Translations under genes and position numbers: made by a program | Shown here: in pieces, positions 47,511 through 59,829 of the stretch | Layout of the letters: every line of letters begins with the position of its first letter | How positions within the stretch are numbered: the stretch's first letter is position 1 | Notes under the pieces: model-generated | The model's database searches: none | Told to the model about the DNA's origin: nothing | What the model saw: the letters and a program-made list of their open reading frames with translations, nothing else | Source of the DNA: Sipunculus nudus | Taxonomy: Eukaryota; Annelida; Sipuncula; Golfingiida; Sipunculidae | Length of the DNA: 64,000 nt | NCBI GenBank assembly: GCA_026874595.1 | Contig: CM049308.1 | Coordinates: forward strand, 71,708,624-71,772,623 | Direction of reading: 5' to 3'

Positions 47511-48590
47511 TCATCCAGAAACTTAACCCCTCAGGTAAGTGAGTAATTTTCAATGCTAAAATTCGACTGTTACAATTATCCACATGAGCATCCCGAGATT
47601 CATAAGGCCGTTATAAGGAAAATTGAACTTTGCAAGAAAATTTGCTGGAAAAATGATAGGAAATTCCAGGTTTGTTGGTTATGAATAATGCTATTGTGAC
47701 GACCGGACCACAATGCAACGGACAAGTAGTGTTGGTTATAGCCAATCATTACTAAAACGGAACAAAAAGACTGCAATCATTCATTCGTATTAAAATCCAT
47801 GGTTTCATGTATTTTTCTCTTAATCTGGTTTACCTTTTTAAGGTATAATCATTATACCTAGTATTTATAACATATAATTTACTAGCAGTAAACCCATTAT
47901 ATCGACATGCGAAATGTGACAACTGGGTTTGAGTGTGATCTATTCATGTCTGGTATGACTGATATCTAGCATTGTCTTATTTAATTTGCTTAAGGATTTT
48001 GAAGACAAGCAGATGATCGTACTCAAATGGTTACTTTATCATAATAAATTAAATAAATTAGCCTTAACAATAAACAGGCCATCTCATTTATGTTAATACA
48101 ATTTACTGATAACAGACAGCACACAAACCTTTACAAATATACGCCATGGCGTTTTTTGAAGCCTACGTCAATGGGTACAAATCGGTCCGTCACTCTGTCA
48201 GCTCGATGAAGGTGCAATATTTTAAAACTCGGGACACTTACATCATGGATTAAAATGGAAAAAATTGAAACCATCTAGCTAATAACAATCACTAGCATGT
48301 TTATTGAACTCTCGTATATAATTAAACTTTAAAGATTATTACAGCTGAAATATATTGACGTCAATTGTATATAGGTATGTGTGACATAATATATGGTCTT
48401 TTTTAAACAGATTATAACAGTCTTCCTTGTAGAAGAAAGTGTCAAAGAGAATGTAAAATGCTTTCTGCGATGTCCTATGTTACTCCTTTGCTTGTCTCTA
48501 TTAAAAAAACACCGACAATAAGAGTAAAATCTCCGCTTTCATCTGACATCTACACACCTGCGTCTAATATTTATAGTTTACTCTAAAAAG
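47511..48590. other. no feature recognised
   Basis: AT-rich sequence without coding or RNA-gene signals. Confidence 0.4.
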
Positions 48591-48915
48591 TATGGTGGCG
48601 TAATGGTTAGTGCGCTGGAATGATGACCGCAAGGTTGTGGGTTCGCGTCGCGTTCTGATCGCAGTCTGCGCTAAGACTCACAAGGGGGCGCTCTCTCTCT
48701 CGACCAAGGAGTGAATGGGTACTGGTCATGGGCGGCAGGCAAATAAATGTAGCATGAATAACCTTCTAACGCCTGTCAGGCTGATTTTGTTGTATGCTCC
48801 TCGGGGAGCCGAGAAAAACTCCATGAATGTACAGGCCCGAAAGACTAGAAAGGCAAAGTGTAAAGTGGGATGAGACTGATACAATCGATAATATCAGACT
48901 ATTTATAAACCCCCA
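48591..48915 (+). mobile_element. tRNA-derived SINE, family 2, near full length
   Basis: GTGGCGTAATGGTTAGTGCG (A box TGGCGTAATGG near 48595) and GTGGGTTCGCGTC (B box near 48637) form a tRNA-like pol III promoter at normal spacing. The body includes GGGGGCGCTCTCTCTC, GGCGGCAGGCAAAT, GCTCCTCGGGGAGCCGAG (a hairpin) and ends GATGAGACTGATAC ... ATATCAGACTATTTATAAA. The 3' half matches 26220-26565. Not a functional tRNA gene: the cloverleaf does not close. Confidence 0.75.
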
Positions 48916-50865
48916 CCTTTAACCGTTATAAATATATTAAAGTTTAAAGACTGCGTTCGTGTTTATTTATATCGACTTCCAGTTAATATGACCATGTATT
49001 ATGTTTAGTGAGGGACAGGAGCAACTGGTGGTGGCCCTGAGGTAGCAGACCATGGGAAGCCAAAATCTAACATCTTTTTCGAAAACCTCGTTCTCTTCTT
49101 TAGCTACTTAATACAAGCAACAAATTGCTGAAAGGTGGTGTTGATTTAAGATGGTGTGTAAATCTAATACCTGGACTGACACATATCAGCTGTAATGGTC
49201 TACGACGTCGTGAAGGTGATGGGGTGAAAATTTGGTCCTTGGCTTAAAGAGTGCTCTGTATGCGAGGTCACACAAGTGTGACTTTATGTTCGGTGCTATG
49301 GTCACGGTTTTATTTGGTTACTGAATCTGTTGACCATTATTAAGCATTAAGATACTAAAAAGCAAGTGCATTGGGCACTACAATTCATATATTCATGATT
49401 TTAACCTGAATTATGAATTATGAGTTTCGATATTATTTTGGTATAGCTACGTCCCGATTACTATGTATAAAAAGGGAATAAAAACAATAACTGTATTCGG
49501 TTTATTTTTAAGCAGCAGAACAGGAGAATGGGGTTCCCCAAGACTATATGACCCGTGGACTATTTTAGTTTTATTCCAAATACTATAATAAGCCCTGAAA
49601 GTTCACCCATTGGATAGAGTGGCTAAGTCTCTGATATATGTCACTGCGCTAGACCCTTCGCGAAATCATGTCAAACATTTTCAGGATATACTGGGGAAAA
49701 ATTACCCCCTTAGGGCACACCTGGCATCGTTCCCATCATTTCATTACCAAAATTATACATATCCGAGGCATTGCTACAGAGGAGATGCGTGAAAACGGTT
49801 ATACAAATTATGATATGAATGTGACATAGTTCAGACATGGACAAATTTAAACATGTATAAACAAACATTTAATATGGTCATTTAATACTTAGTCATTAAG
49901 AGCACTTATTCCCATGAGGACGTATTATCTCATTCATGTGTAATTATTTTTAGTTCGTAAATTAGTCACAAGGAAAGAAAAAAAAAGAACATAGTGTTTC
50001 GCAGTAATTCCATGAGCTCTCTTTTTGATGTAGAAAAATCTAAATGTCCTGAATCACATTGAGATAGAAAGGATTACCAGAGCGTGTTTATAAGAGGCGC
50101 TAAAATAGATAAAAGACTCATTAAGTGGAATTAACTCACAGCGCTTCTAAATTCGAGGTCCTTGGTGCCACGCCTTGTTTCGATGACACTCATTAGGGGA
50201 AGAATGGAGAAGAATTAAAGTAGCGCGTTGTATTATTGGACATCTGCGCATGCGTCGTTCCGAATAGTTGCGAGAATGAGTGAATCAAGTGAATTAATCT
50301 AGCCGTTCTCAATAAAGGTCAACTGGTTTTGTACGTGAATTGTTTCAATAAATGTTCATGTTCTGTATCTCTAATAGTCTCACTTTAATAACGTCCAATG
50401 TAAAGACTGAATGGCCAATGCCACAGGTCTTATAGCTATCTATGGAAGTCATTCCGTCACCTATAATATAATGCATCAACATTGTGAACCTAAATGTCGC
50501 ATGATGCACTGCAGTCATGTATTATCTAATTTAATTCATATTTAATAAATTGTTTCACACACGCACTCTCCAAGAATTCAAAACATGAGACAATTCTGTA
50601 AAATATACGTGATTTAATAACTGAACACAAGAGACCAGAAGATTGAGCAATAAATAGGTATACACTGAATTCCTTAAGAAAAGTTTACGTAACTCGCCTT
50701 AACTGGCCTTACGTAACTACTTAATAGAAATCTTATGAGTCATTCAAGGACGATGACCAAAATTATGAGAGGGGTAAACACTAAGCTAATCTTGAACTAA
50801 ATTAGCTATAAATATAATTAATACATTAAAATTATAATTTACTCTAAAGTTACAGCTTTTAGTTG
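48916..50865. other. no gene recognised
   Basis: AT-rich. A 60-codon frame at 49610-49792 has no recognisable motif. TGCGCATGCG (50245-50254) resembles an NRF1 half-match. AATAAAGGTCAACTG (50311-50325) recurs at 63897-63911. Confidence 0.35.
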
Positions 50866-50866
50866 T

Positions 50867-50917
<51 letters not shown>

Positions 50918-51140
50918 CAAAATAATAATCATAATAATAATAATTAATCATGATAATAATATATATTATAATGATTATTATTATTATTGTTGTTAATATT
51001 ATTATAATAATAGTAATAATTATTATAATTAACATTATTTTATAATTATTATTTTTATAAATATTATTATTATCAAAATTATTATAATAATAAAAATAAT
51101 GATAATGATAATGACAATGATACTACTACTACTACTACTA

Positions 51141-51201
<61 letters not shown>
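50866..51201. repeat. (TAA)n / (TTA)n compound trinucleotide tract, self-complementary
   Basis: TAA units (about 50868-50920) give way to mixed AAT/ATT text, then ACTACTACT and TAA, and end in a long TTA/ATT run (51152-51201). The TAA arm and the TTA arm are complementary, so the 330-base tract could form a large hairpin or cruciform. Confidence 0.95.
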
Positions 51202-51202
<1 letters not shown>

Positions 51203-52110
51203 ACGACAATCTGCAACTTGAGGCAAGCTTGACATGATTCATTATCGTGAGTTAACCCCACACTCCTTTGTGTCTAATTTCTAATGTATGGTCTCCCGAA
51301 TCTTCATGGTTTCAGAGACATTCAAAACGAAATACTGAGCCGGATGAATCATTTTCCATTTAATCGTAAAGCATACTTAGCTGTTCATATCCAATGACAA
51401 TGAACATTATTTCCTCTGCAGACTTCATTTTTATTACCCTATTTTTGTAAGTTCTTCTGTTTTTAAGTTTATCCCATTTTTGTTCCGTGAGCTTCACGAG
51501 GCACAAACCTTAAATGTTGTGCATTTAGTGATCTTTTCTTTGGAGCCAAACTTTAAAAGTTTCTTTTTCTGCAATACAGAAAAGTTATTTGCTAGATTTG
51601 TCTTGGAACATGGGATATACACATGGGGCCTATTTAGTGGGGGATTGGGTCGGACATTTCCACCCCCCTTACACACACTTTTTCAATGAGAGGGATATAC
51701 CATGCATATCATAACCTACCCCCCCCCCCCCCCCCCCACGCCCAAAAGCGGGATAGGCAATAATTTCAATCTGTGATGAGTTATTATTGATTGGACACAA
51801 AAATGTGAACCAGTATTGCAAAGTCGTCCCTCATATATCAAAGAGACACAGGAGACATTCCCCACACACTCCTGGAATTTTAGGGCCACATATATTACAT
51901 GTGATATATAACTTTAACACATAATTACACATTGCCTAGGAAATAGGGAAAGGTGTAACAGCCATGTGATAAATAACATTGGGAATATGAATCTGAAAAA
52001 TAATGTTTATATATTAATTACACTTTAACTTGTTACGGAACCTTATATAAACAGATCACGTATGCAAGATGAACACAAAATTTTGTAATGGAGATAAAAA
52101 AATCAGATTC
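51202..52110. other. no gene recognised; C run
   Basis: A run of about 19 C is at 51719-51737. No coding motif or shared repeat seen. Confidence 0.4.
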
Positions 52111-53040
52111 TGTAACACTAGGCAGCGTGAAATGTCTAGTGGAATGAATAAAGAAGTCAAAGTTTTTTTGTTAACAAATAACCATAATTTTTTCTTAAAA
52201 CAACCCTAACATTACATTACACTAAATCAATACAATTATACAGTAAAACAGCGGTATAACAACAAATCAATACAATCACACAGTAAAATACACAAAGTGC
52301 ACAGTACCTGAATACCACCACCGTCACAACGATAAGTTCTTTAAATGTATACTCTCGGAGAATGACAGGCCAGTGTAAAGCTCTTGTAACAATCCAGAAA
52401 GTAAACTGAAGTCCAAACAAGACTTGTCATAAAATCCAGAAAAAAAGTCCTAGAAAATCCATATTTGCCGCAATCACCGGACAAGGTCTCAGAAACCGAC
52501 ACACGCTTATGCGTCCGCTGGAAATCTTCTCCGCTCCTCTCTGGGCTCCAAAACACAGCCCCTTTATATACTTTTCACCCCAAGCCGAGAATTTTCCACT
52601 TCTCGAACAGTCTTAAAGATCTTACACAACACAGTAAACACGCGTTACAGGAATCATCTAGAAGAACATCGCTGTGTGTGTCTTTACATACCAGGGTCCA
52701 CACGTGACTCGCGACCAGGCGAGAAAGCAAAAGGCTAGTATGACAACGAGAGCCCAACCAGTACGGACCAAACTGCGAATGCAACAAACGGCCCGGCGAG
52801 TGTGCCACAACACGAGCCACGCCCGTGTCACACAATAAAAAGAGCACCTGTAACAAACTATATATACCTAACTGAGCCACTGCAGAATTCTATCCTTTTA
52901 ATGTGTAATATACACCTTTCAATGCAGCTTGCCATGTTTTTTATACTTTGCATGTGCTAATTAATCTGGGTGCAGCTGAAGTGCTAGAATTACCTTTTTC
53001 GTTAAAGTATTTGTAACTACAGGCAACCCGGTCTGTCACA
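52111..53040 (-). mobile_element. possible solo LTR or promoter-bearing repeat
   Basis: Read on the minus strand the segment begins TGTGACAG (53040) and ends AGTGTTACA (52111), a TGT...ACA pair as in LTRs. About 470 bases in, it has GTATATAAAGGGGCTG, a good TATA box, followed by a GC-richer stretch (GAGCCCAGAGAGGAGCGGAG). The flanks GATTC and GATAT are not a clean five-base duplication. No adjoining gag-pol frames. A cellular minus-strand promoter is the alternative. Confidence 0.35.
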
Positions 53041-55604
53041 GATATTGGGAAAACCTTATCACTTAACAGTTGAAAAAACAATAACCTTATATTTCTTATT
53101 TTAACTTTTTTCTGAATATCTATTTATTTTAACTGCCGAATATAGGGACAAGCTTCATAATCTAGCCCAACAAATAATCAATGAAATGTCAATGGTATTG
53201 AATGCAAAAATAAAAAAATATATAAACAAAAACTCTTCCTCATTTCATTAATAATGTTTACTCACTCAGAATCTGTTTTATAAAGTAAAACACAGTGTAT
53301 TGAAAACATTTTAAAATAATGGCGAAGCCTGTATGTTAATGTTAAACCGGTCACGTCACGTGAGTCTGAAATAACACGTGGTGCGAGTGATGGCGGGAAA
53401 AATATCGTCAGACGGGAGGTGCCATAGGGGGCAACGGTATCCGCCCAGCAGCCCGATTCTACATGCATCACTAATGATGACGTTTTCTGTAATTTCATAT
53501 TCCGAATTTCTGTCATTGAAAATTAAAGTATTAAAATTATCTAAAAGGCATGATAAATAGCTATTTGACACAATGAATTGCATCACTATTGTTTCATTTG
53601 CATCATGCAAGCGATATAAAAAGTTCTGTCGCCTGGACAAGTTCTCTTATTTTTTTTTCATTAAAAAACTACTAAGTAACTAAAATGAATCATGGATTCC
53701 ACATAAATGACTTCTGAAGTAAATTATGTGCAATAAAATGAAATTGTTTTCCTCAAAATTTTTATTCATGCTAGATATGGTTGCTCGTGTTTTGAATATG
53801 AAAAGTTCTATTTTGAATTATATAGGTTCTTAATTTCAATCGTAAATTTCAACCCCCATCCCTTTCTAAATCCTAGCTTCGTCCTTGTGTAAGGACGAAT
53901 ACATAAACTGTTGTAAATGACAGGAAGTCCCGTCCATGTACTATTTCCTAAGTGAACAGCTTGTGCAAAAAGAGAGTTTGACGTAATTTATTCCCCCCGT
54001 AAACATCGAGCACGACAGGCTTATATTATTCTGTCTTCGCGTCCATTCGAACGATACTAGTAAAAAAATAATCAGTAGTAGATAAGATCAATCCGCAGTT
54101 TGTAGTCTTGAAGTAAATCTTAAGGCACTTTGATCCGTCAATAAACAAAGCACGGGGTATAATCAATCAAATATTAATGGAACTGCTGACTGTTTGATTA
54201 CTTTTTCATTTTCATTTTTGTTTAAAATGTGCACTTTGTTTCTTTAGTATGATTCCTCATGATTACACCTCTCAGCTGTAAGAACTTGAAATTCGTAAGT
54301 TGACTGTCAGGGCTTCTTCGGCTGGGCCTCTTGGAAAGGCCACGTGACTTTAGTCTGAAGCATGTAATCACGATGCCATGTCATGCAAGTAAATTCATGC
54401 ACACAGACACAATGCCGGAAAAGGACCATAGCCATATTTTTTTGTTTTCTCGAAATCAGATCTTACTTTAGGTCATTAATTTTTCAACTTTTGCAAAGTC
54501 ACAGTGTACAAGTTAATTTTATGCACTGTAAAAGGTGTCCTATTTTCTGTGTTGTTCTTGTTCAAAAGCGAAAAAAGTGTGTTGAAATTGAAAAAAATGT
54601 AATAAAGTGATTGAAAATGTGAACAAATGACTTGTGGTTCAGTAAGAGGAGCGGCTATGAGGGTGGGCTGTGGTGGCCCGTCCAAGGGCGATGTTCTCTG
54701 CGGGTCCTTTTTCCACCACATCTTAAGACTAGGATGGCCAGCATCTGTGCCTCTGAAATTTTCTTTCATTTGTTATTATAAATATTTGTCTGATCCACGT
54801 AAAATAAAGTTGAATTGGAATTGTAAAACTGTGTAAAATACAATTAATATCAGTACTGTCTAAGGAAAAACAGTTCTTTTGGGTTCTTTGAGTTGGTTCG
54901 CAAGTTGATTCACAAGCGTGTGAGGGTAGTCAAAGTTGGGACAACTTTTTTATCAACCTTTTATTGTCTGTGAGACACATTCCAAATATATAACATTTCA
55001 GTGTAAAGTTATTAAAAAAAGGTATGTTTCCAGTATAGGTTAACTCTAAACCAAGTCTAATTCTTCATATACTTCATTTTCAGCGTTTAATTATTATCAT
55101 CTGAAAATCGGAGGGGGTAGGTTAATAATATTGACGACTGTTTTGACGCCCCTGCGTGTTGTGACCGGAAGTCCCGATGATTATGACGGGCATGTATTTA
55201 AGCAGAGTTATGCAGGCAACATAAATAATTGGTGTTCATTTCCAGCTTGGTGTGAGATAAATCCATGAATAAAATATATCTGTATTCTGATATAGCTTTC
55301 AACAGGCATCTGTTAATTATTATCCTAAACATTGATAAAAAACATGATAAAAAAATGAAATTTCAGTTTGTCTATTTATAGCTTTGGCAGACTGCTAACT
55401 GTATTAGATTAGGCAACAGGTCAAGAGTCCAGTCAGTGCAGGCAAGATATAGGTTGAGAGTTCACTCAGTGCAGTAGCTGCACTTGGCAATTAACTTCGC
55501 TTGAATTGCTTCACAACTACCTATCTCAGCTGAGCTTGGTCAGCCCAGTGCACCTGACTCAAGAGAAGTTTGATGTTTCTACCAGAAATTTGGCCTGTCC
55601 ATCA
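53041..55604. other. no gene recognised
   Basis: AT-rich, with several short frames on both strands that lack motifs. TTTCTAAATCCTAGCTTCGTCC (53862) looks like a decayed M end. Confidence 0.35.
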
Positions 55605-56220
55605 ATCTGATGGCTTTCAGGAAGAAACGACTGATGTCGTCACCTACAATGATTTTTGCAAAGTGTATGTCATTGCTTATTTCTCAGGAGAGATCTGCTA
55701 TATATCAGCCTGACATTTTGCATATCTATACATCCCGGACAGCTTCGTCATATACAAGACTGGAGGCGCCACCAGCAATGATTTTGCACAGTGTATGTCC
55801 CTGCTTATTCCTCAGGAGGAATTTGATATAACAGCCTGATATGGGGCATATTAAAATAGCATAGCTTCGTCGTATACAAGACTTTTGGTGTCACCTGCAG
55901 TTTTTTATGGCTATGTGCACTTAGTTTGAGAGTTGTTTGTAGTATATACCTGACATTTTGCATTTCCATACATCTGCGATGGCTTTCTCATACACAGGAC
56001 TTCAATAATTTTTGTATTGTACATACACCCATGCCAGTATCTCAGGAGTGATTTTTGTGTAATTGGTGCTTGTACTGAGGTTCAAAATGTTTAGTACTTG
56101 TACTGTACATATACATGTCACACATGTACCTGAAAAGTAATGGTCTAGCATATTATCATAAGCATTATATCTAATGTGTATCCCATTGCACAGGTTCGCA
56201 TTAGGCCTGTAGGCCTGGTT
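55605..56220 (+). mobile_element. element C2, decayed copy with ~130-bp units
   Basis: Units marked by CTCAGGAG at 55684, 55813 and 56041, CCTGACATTTTGCAT, CATACATCCCGGACAGC-like and GACTGGAGGCGCCACCAGCA (55759 on), a variant of the shared palindrome. The 3' end GCACAGGTTCGCATTAGGCC followed by TGTAGGCCTGGTTT equals the C1 end at 1135-1172. Confidence 0.7.
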
Positions 56221-56264
56221 TATGATATCTTATCTAATTCTTATCTGAGACTAGCGTGTTATTT

Positions 56265-56516
56265 TGTGTCCAGTTGTCACCTACCGCACCTGGGGGTCCT
56301 TGGTGTGTAATCAACCCATTGCATAACAACGAGGAATCCCCATGGACGAAGAACACTGTTATGAGGCATAACCTTACCATTAAACCTGCAGTGCGACCAC
56401 ACTGCAGTCCACCCTGCAGTGCGACCGTAAAACATGTCACGTTGTTCGGCTGAGAATTGAAGTCATGACCTACCGGCTTTGAATCCTGTGCTGTACCCCT
56501 AGACCACAGTGCTTAT
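56265..56516 (-). mobile_element. tRNA-derived SINE, family 1, copy 2 (degraded)
   Basis: Minus-strand head GCACTGTGGTCTAGGGG (A box 56496-56506) and a degraded B box (GACTTCAATTCTC). The body has CATAACAACGAGGAATCC as in copy 1. A local duplication CCTGCAGTGCGACC occurs twice (56385 and 56412). Confidence 0.55.
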
Positions 56517-56899
56517 CTAGTGTGTTTTTTTTTTATGGCATAATTTTGTAAAGAAAAAGGAAAAACAGTCTCCATAACTGACAATGTTAACAACCTCAAC
56601 CAATCATTAATTCATTTCCGTGATAAGTATATCGTTCCAGTAGAAATAACACGATATATACTAGTTCTCATAATATTGCATTTATTTCCTCATCCCATCC
56701 TAAATGTTATCGACATTGTGGCAATGCAGACAGTTTTTTTTTAAAGTAGCTTCGATATTTTGAAATGAAAATTCAAACAAAGTATAATGAAGAGGAATCC
56801 CATAAAATCAAATTTGAGCGCAACTTATTTATATCATAGTCCGTTTAATATAAACGTTAACAACTAGTTATTAATGACTAATATGAGGCATTCTCCATG

Positions 56900-57070
56900 A
56901 CTCGGTTAGTGATGTTCGGTAGTCTTTGGTAGTGGAGGAAACCTGAGGTCCTTGACAAAACCACCGACCTTGGGCGGGCCTCTACGACCTACTCCCGTAG
57001 CATGCCGGAGATCGAACCTGGGTCGCCAGCAGAAAAACCGAGCGTTTTGCCCCTCGACTGTCTAAACCCC
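56900..57070 (-). mobile_element. tRNA-derived SINE, family 3
   Basis: Minus strand: TAGACAGTCGAGGGGCAAAA (A-box region, 57046-57065), CCCAGGTTCGATCTCC (B box, 57007-57022), then a body with GGTCCTTG-like and GGTTTCCTCCACTACC, a motif seen in many invertebrate SINEs. It accounts for the first part of an apparent long frame at 57002-57481. Confidence 0.6.
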
Positions 57071-57289
57071 CTAGTCATAATCCGTGGTCTCTATCATGAG
57101 CATCAAAATCCTCCAGATCTACCTCGGTCTCTTCCTCATCCTCACTTCTTTGGTTTGCGCACGTCTGTATCTCACACATACATGTGCACTTTTGCCAGGC
57201 ATATGCATTCAGAAAGTTTACATGTACGGCACACTTGCACAACATCAAATCCAACACAAATTCAGGTACCGATGATCCTATCTTCCAAT

Positions 57290-57616
57290 GGAAGAATGCT
57301 TTTCTCATCTGTAGTCCAAGCATGCCATTTAGGGTCTGGCATAGCCAGCTGGCTAACAAGGCACCTTTCATCTGATAATTCGCATGAAGAACATGATTGT
57401 GCTGTCAATCTTTGCAAGGTGGAAGCTGAGTGGATTCTAAGTTTCCACATTTCGCACAAAACAAATGATAGACTGCTGTAGGTGGGGGTAACATGCTTAC
57501 CCCTGGATGGGAAAGAAGTGAAGGCTGTGAAGAGGGCCCTTAGTGATGGTACGTGTTATTGGGAGTATGCTGTAGACAACAGGAGCGCCATCAAACCGGA
57601 GTGCCCGGATGAGTAG
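57290..57616 (+). pseudogene. unrecognised frame with one in-frame TAG, possible decayed gene end
   Basis: I do not recognise it. A plus-strand frame runs to TAG 57479-57481 and continues in the same frame for 44 more codons to TAG 57614-57616; the second part, with LPLDGKEVKAVKRALSDG and CYWEYAVDN, has a protein-like composition. It could be a decayed coding exon or repeat-encoded protein. No start or splice sites are clear, and a chance frame is possible. Confidence 0.2.
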
Positions 57617-57825
57617 TGATTAAATACACGTTCAGCGCTACAGTATCATTGATTGAATTCTGCTGTTCTGATATAAAGTTTCAAAGTTAAATTTGCGTTG
57701 TAAGTCATTTCACTTTTTATTAATTTTTAATTATATCCAAAGGTTTAATTTATACTTAGGTTCACTGCGAAGATCTCGTGGTGCTTAACCAGCAAGTTCA
57801 GGTCCGACACTTTGTTACAGAATAA

Positions 57826-58570
57826 TCCGACACCTCATAACTTCTCAGTCGGCCATCTTGGTAATACCCGGCCTGGAAAATTGCCCGGAAGAAGACCTGA
57901 TTATATCGCCCACGAGAAACCTTGTTACACGGCCCTGGTGAATACCTTGTTATATTTTCAAAATAAATACTTTTTATATGGCCCCGAGGAATATCCTTTT
58001 ATATGGCTCAGACGACCTATATTAAATGGCTCAGGTGTATAGTTTGTTAAACGACCCCGATGAATACCATATTATATGACCCAGATAAATACATTTTTAT
58101 ATGGCCCGGGAGTAAACCGAATACCCTATTTTTTTCCGAGATCTTACCTTGTTATATGGCCGAGGGGAATACCTCCTTAGGCCTATATATGGTCCGCTAG
58201 ACACCTTGTTATTTGTACCATGTGATTTCCGTTTTATTTGTCATGGGTGAATACAGTGTCATATATTATATGACCTTGATGAACGCCGTATACCCCATGA
58301 TACGGCTCAGCTGAATACCCTGTTACGTTTCCCAGATACATTGAATACATTGTTATATGGCCCATGTGAAAATCATTTTGTTCGTCTCTGGTGAATAGCA
58401 TGTTACATGGCACGCATGAATACATTGTTATATGGCCCAGAAGGATAATCCGTTATAGGCGTTTGTACATATCATGGTTTATGGCCAAGATGAATACCTT
58501 GTTATCTATCAAGGGTGATTTTTTTTTACAAGGCCGATACCAATAACCTGCTATATGGCATGGGGGAATA
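57826..58570 (+). repeat. degenerate 24-25 bp minisatellite, up to ~30 units
   Basis: The unit TTATATGGCCCAGGTGAATACCTTG, varied, recurs with TTATAT/TTACAC/TTAAAC marks at 57901, 57925, 57950, 57974, 57998, 58021, 58047, 58072 and 58097, then less regularly to about 58560. The spacing stays at 24-26 despite strong divergence. No open frame spans it. Confidence 0.85.
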
Positions 58571-59634
58571 CTCCTTATCAACAAACAGCCGACAGAAATG
58601 ACTTTCGACCTTGAGACGAGGCATGTGGAAGAAATAAGTTATAGCCCAGTGAAATATTATGCATTGTGATAGGTTTAAAGAGGTGTGTGCTACATGGCAA
58701 TCGCGGGGCGAAGCCCAGCGAATGACGTATGACATATAGCAGTCCACAGGCCAGTTTACCAGGAATCATTTTGTAACTTTTAGGTATTGTATATCACAGC
58801 ATGTTCTCGAAGATTTATGTGTGTTTTTTAAATAGGTCAAAGTTTAAGGTAAAGGTCCCACTCTTATTTTCCTCACAACTTTGTCCATATTGGTCCAATA
58901 TTCACAAACTATGGCTCATTTTCTTCCTCTTCGTTTTCTTTATGACATGATCTAGTTATCTGTCTTCCGCTCTGGGTCAGAGTTTTTCCTTCACATCTCT
59001 GTCGAAAAAAAAATCACAGCGTCATTAACTGTACCTCGTTTTTCGTCACACTGCCGTCACTAACCTTGACTTTGGTATTGCTGTTTCTCTGAATTCCGCA
59101 AGAGCGTGACCTCTGGTCGTCTTGTTTTATTTTATCTTACTTTATTTGACTTAAAACTTTGTCTGGAGAGGTTCTTTATGAAACCTTATTGGAATCCTTT
59201 TTGGTTCTAGTTGGAACCCTTTTTTCTTAGAGTGAACGTGGTTTAAAACCCTGAGATATGTTGGCGACTGAAAAAGGAGGGGGAGGTATTCCACTGGACT
59301 GAATACTTTTCCCTCAAATTTTGTTGGTCCAAAGTTTGAGGACTATCCCTATTTCCCCAAACCGCTAGGGATGTTGGTCGGGGTTAGGATTGAGTATTTA
59401 CCTGTTTATGTCTTTACAGGCCTATCCGCCCTATCGTCAACTTCCTTGGTTCAGTTTAGCGTTAAAAAAGATATTTAAATAACTTAAGTCCGAATGACAT
59501 AAACATATTATGAATCCTCAAAATATTCTCTATTAGATCTGCTATATATGATGAATTTTTGTTGTTGTTGAGAGCGAAGCCCATTGATTTCATGCGTAGT
59601 TGAAGGGGATGCGTTCATTCTGAAAAAAAGTCAC
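58571..59634. other. no feature recognised
   Basis: No coding motifs or shared repeats seen. Confidence 0.4.
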
Positions 59635-59639
59635 TTAGC

Positions 59640-59826
59640 CTCTCACAAAGCTGTGTATATTCATCCCCAATTTCACCCAGAGGTTTTTAATTCTGCTGGT
59701 GTATAGTACTCTATTAAGATGCTTCAGTGCACTAAGTTTCCCACGGCCAGCAAAAGCACTGACTGACTCACAGCCAGGGAAGGCGTGTAACCCGATTAGT
59801 CCCTGGCAGATATCCTGATGCTGCAT
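59640..59826 (-). pseudogene. fragment of a repeat-associated protein (GLHAF.GC...GKGK type)
   Basis: The minus-strand frame includes GLIGLHAFPGCESVSAF, AGRGKLSALKHLNR and a following WVKLGMN. The pattern GLHAFTGCD(T/S)xSAFxGKGKxxALK is common in uncharacterised, multicopy invertebrate proteins that I take to be mobile-element derived; I cannot name the family. Here Thr and Asp of TGCD are Pro and Glu. The fragment covers about 60 residues and stops at TAG just after SFVRG; no splice sites are evident. Probably inactive. Confidence 0.5.
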
Positions 59827-59829
59827 TTA

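Noticed and set aside
48591-48665. A functional tRNA gene
   Set aside because: A and B boxes are present, but acceptor and anticodon stems do not pair and the sequence continues into a SINE body shared with another locus.
51035-51235. Frame with poly-Asn and poly-Ile
   Set aside because: Translation of TAA/TTA trinucleotide repeats.
57002-57481. A 159-codon gene
   Set aside because: Its first part is the reverse of a tRNA-derived SINE (EIEPGSPAEKP-like text comes from the B-box region); only the distal part is kept as a weak candidate.
57826-58570. CRISPR-like array because of regular 25-base spacing
   Set aside because: There are no conserved repeats separated by unique spacers; the whole unit repeats and diverges, and the host is eukaryotic.
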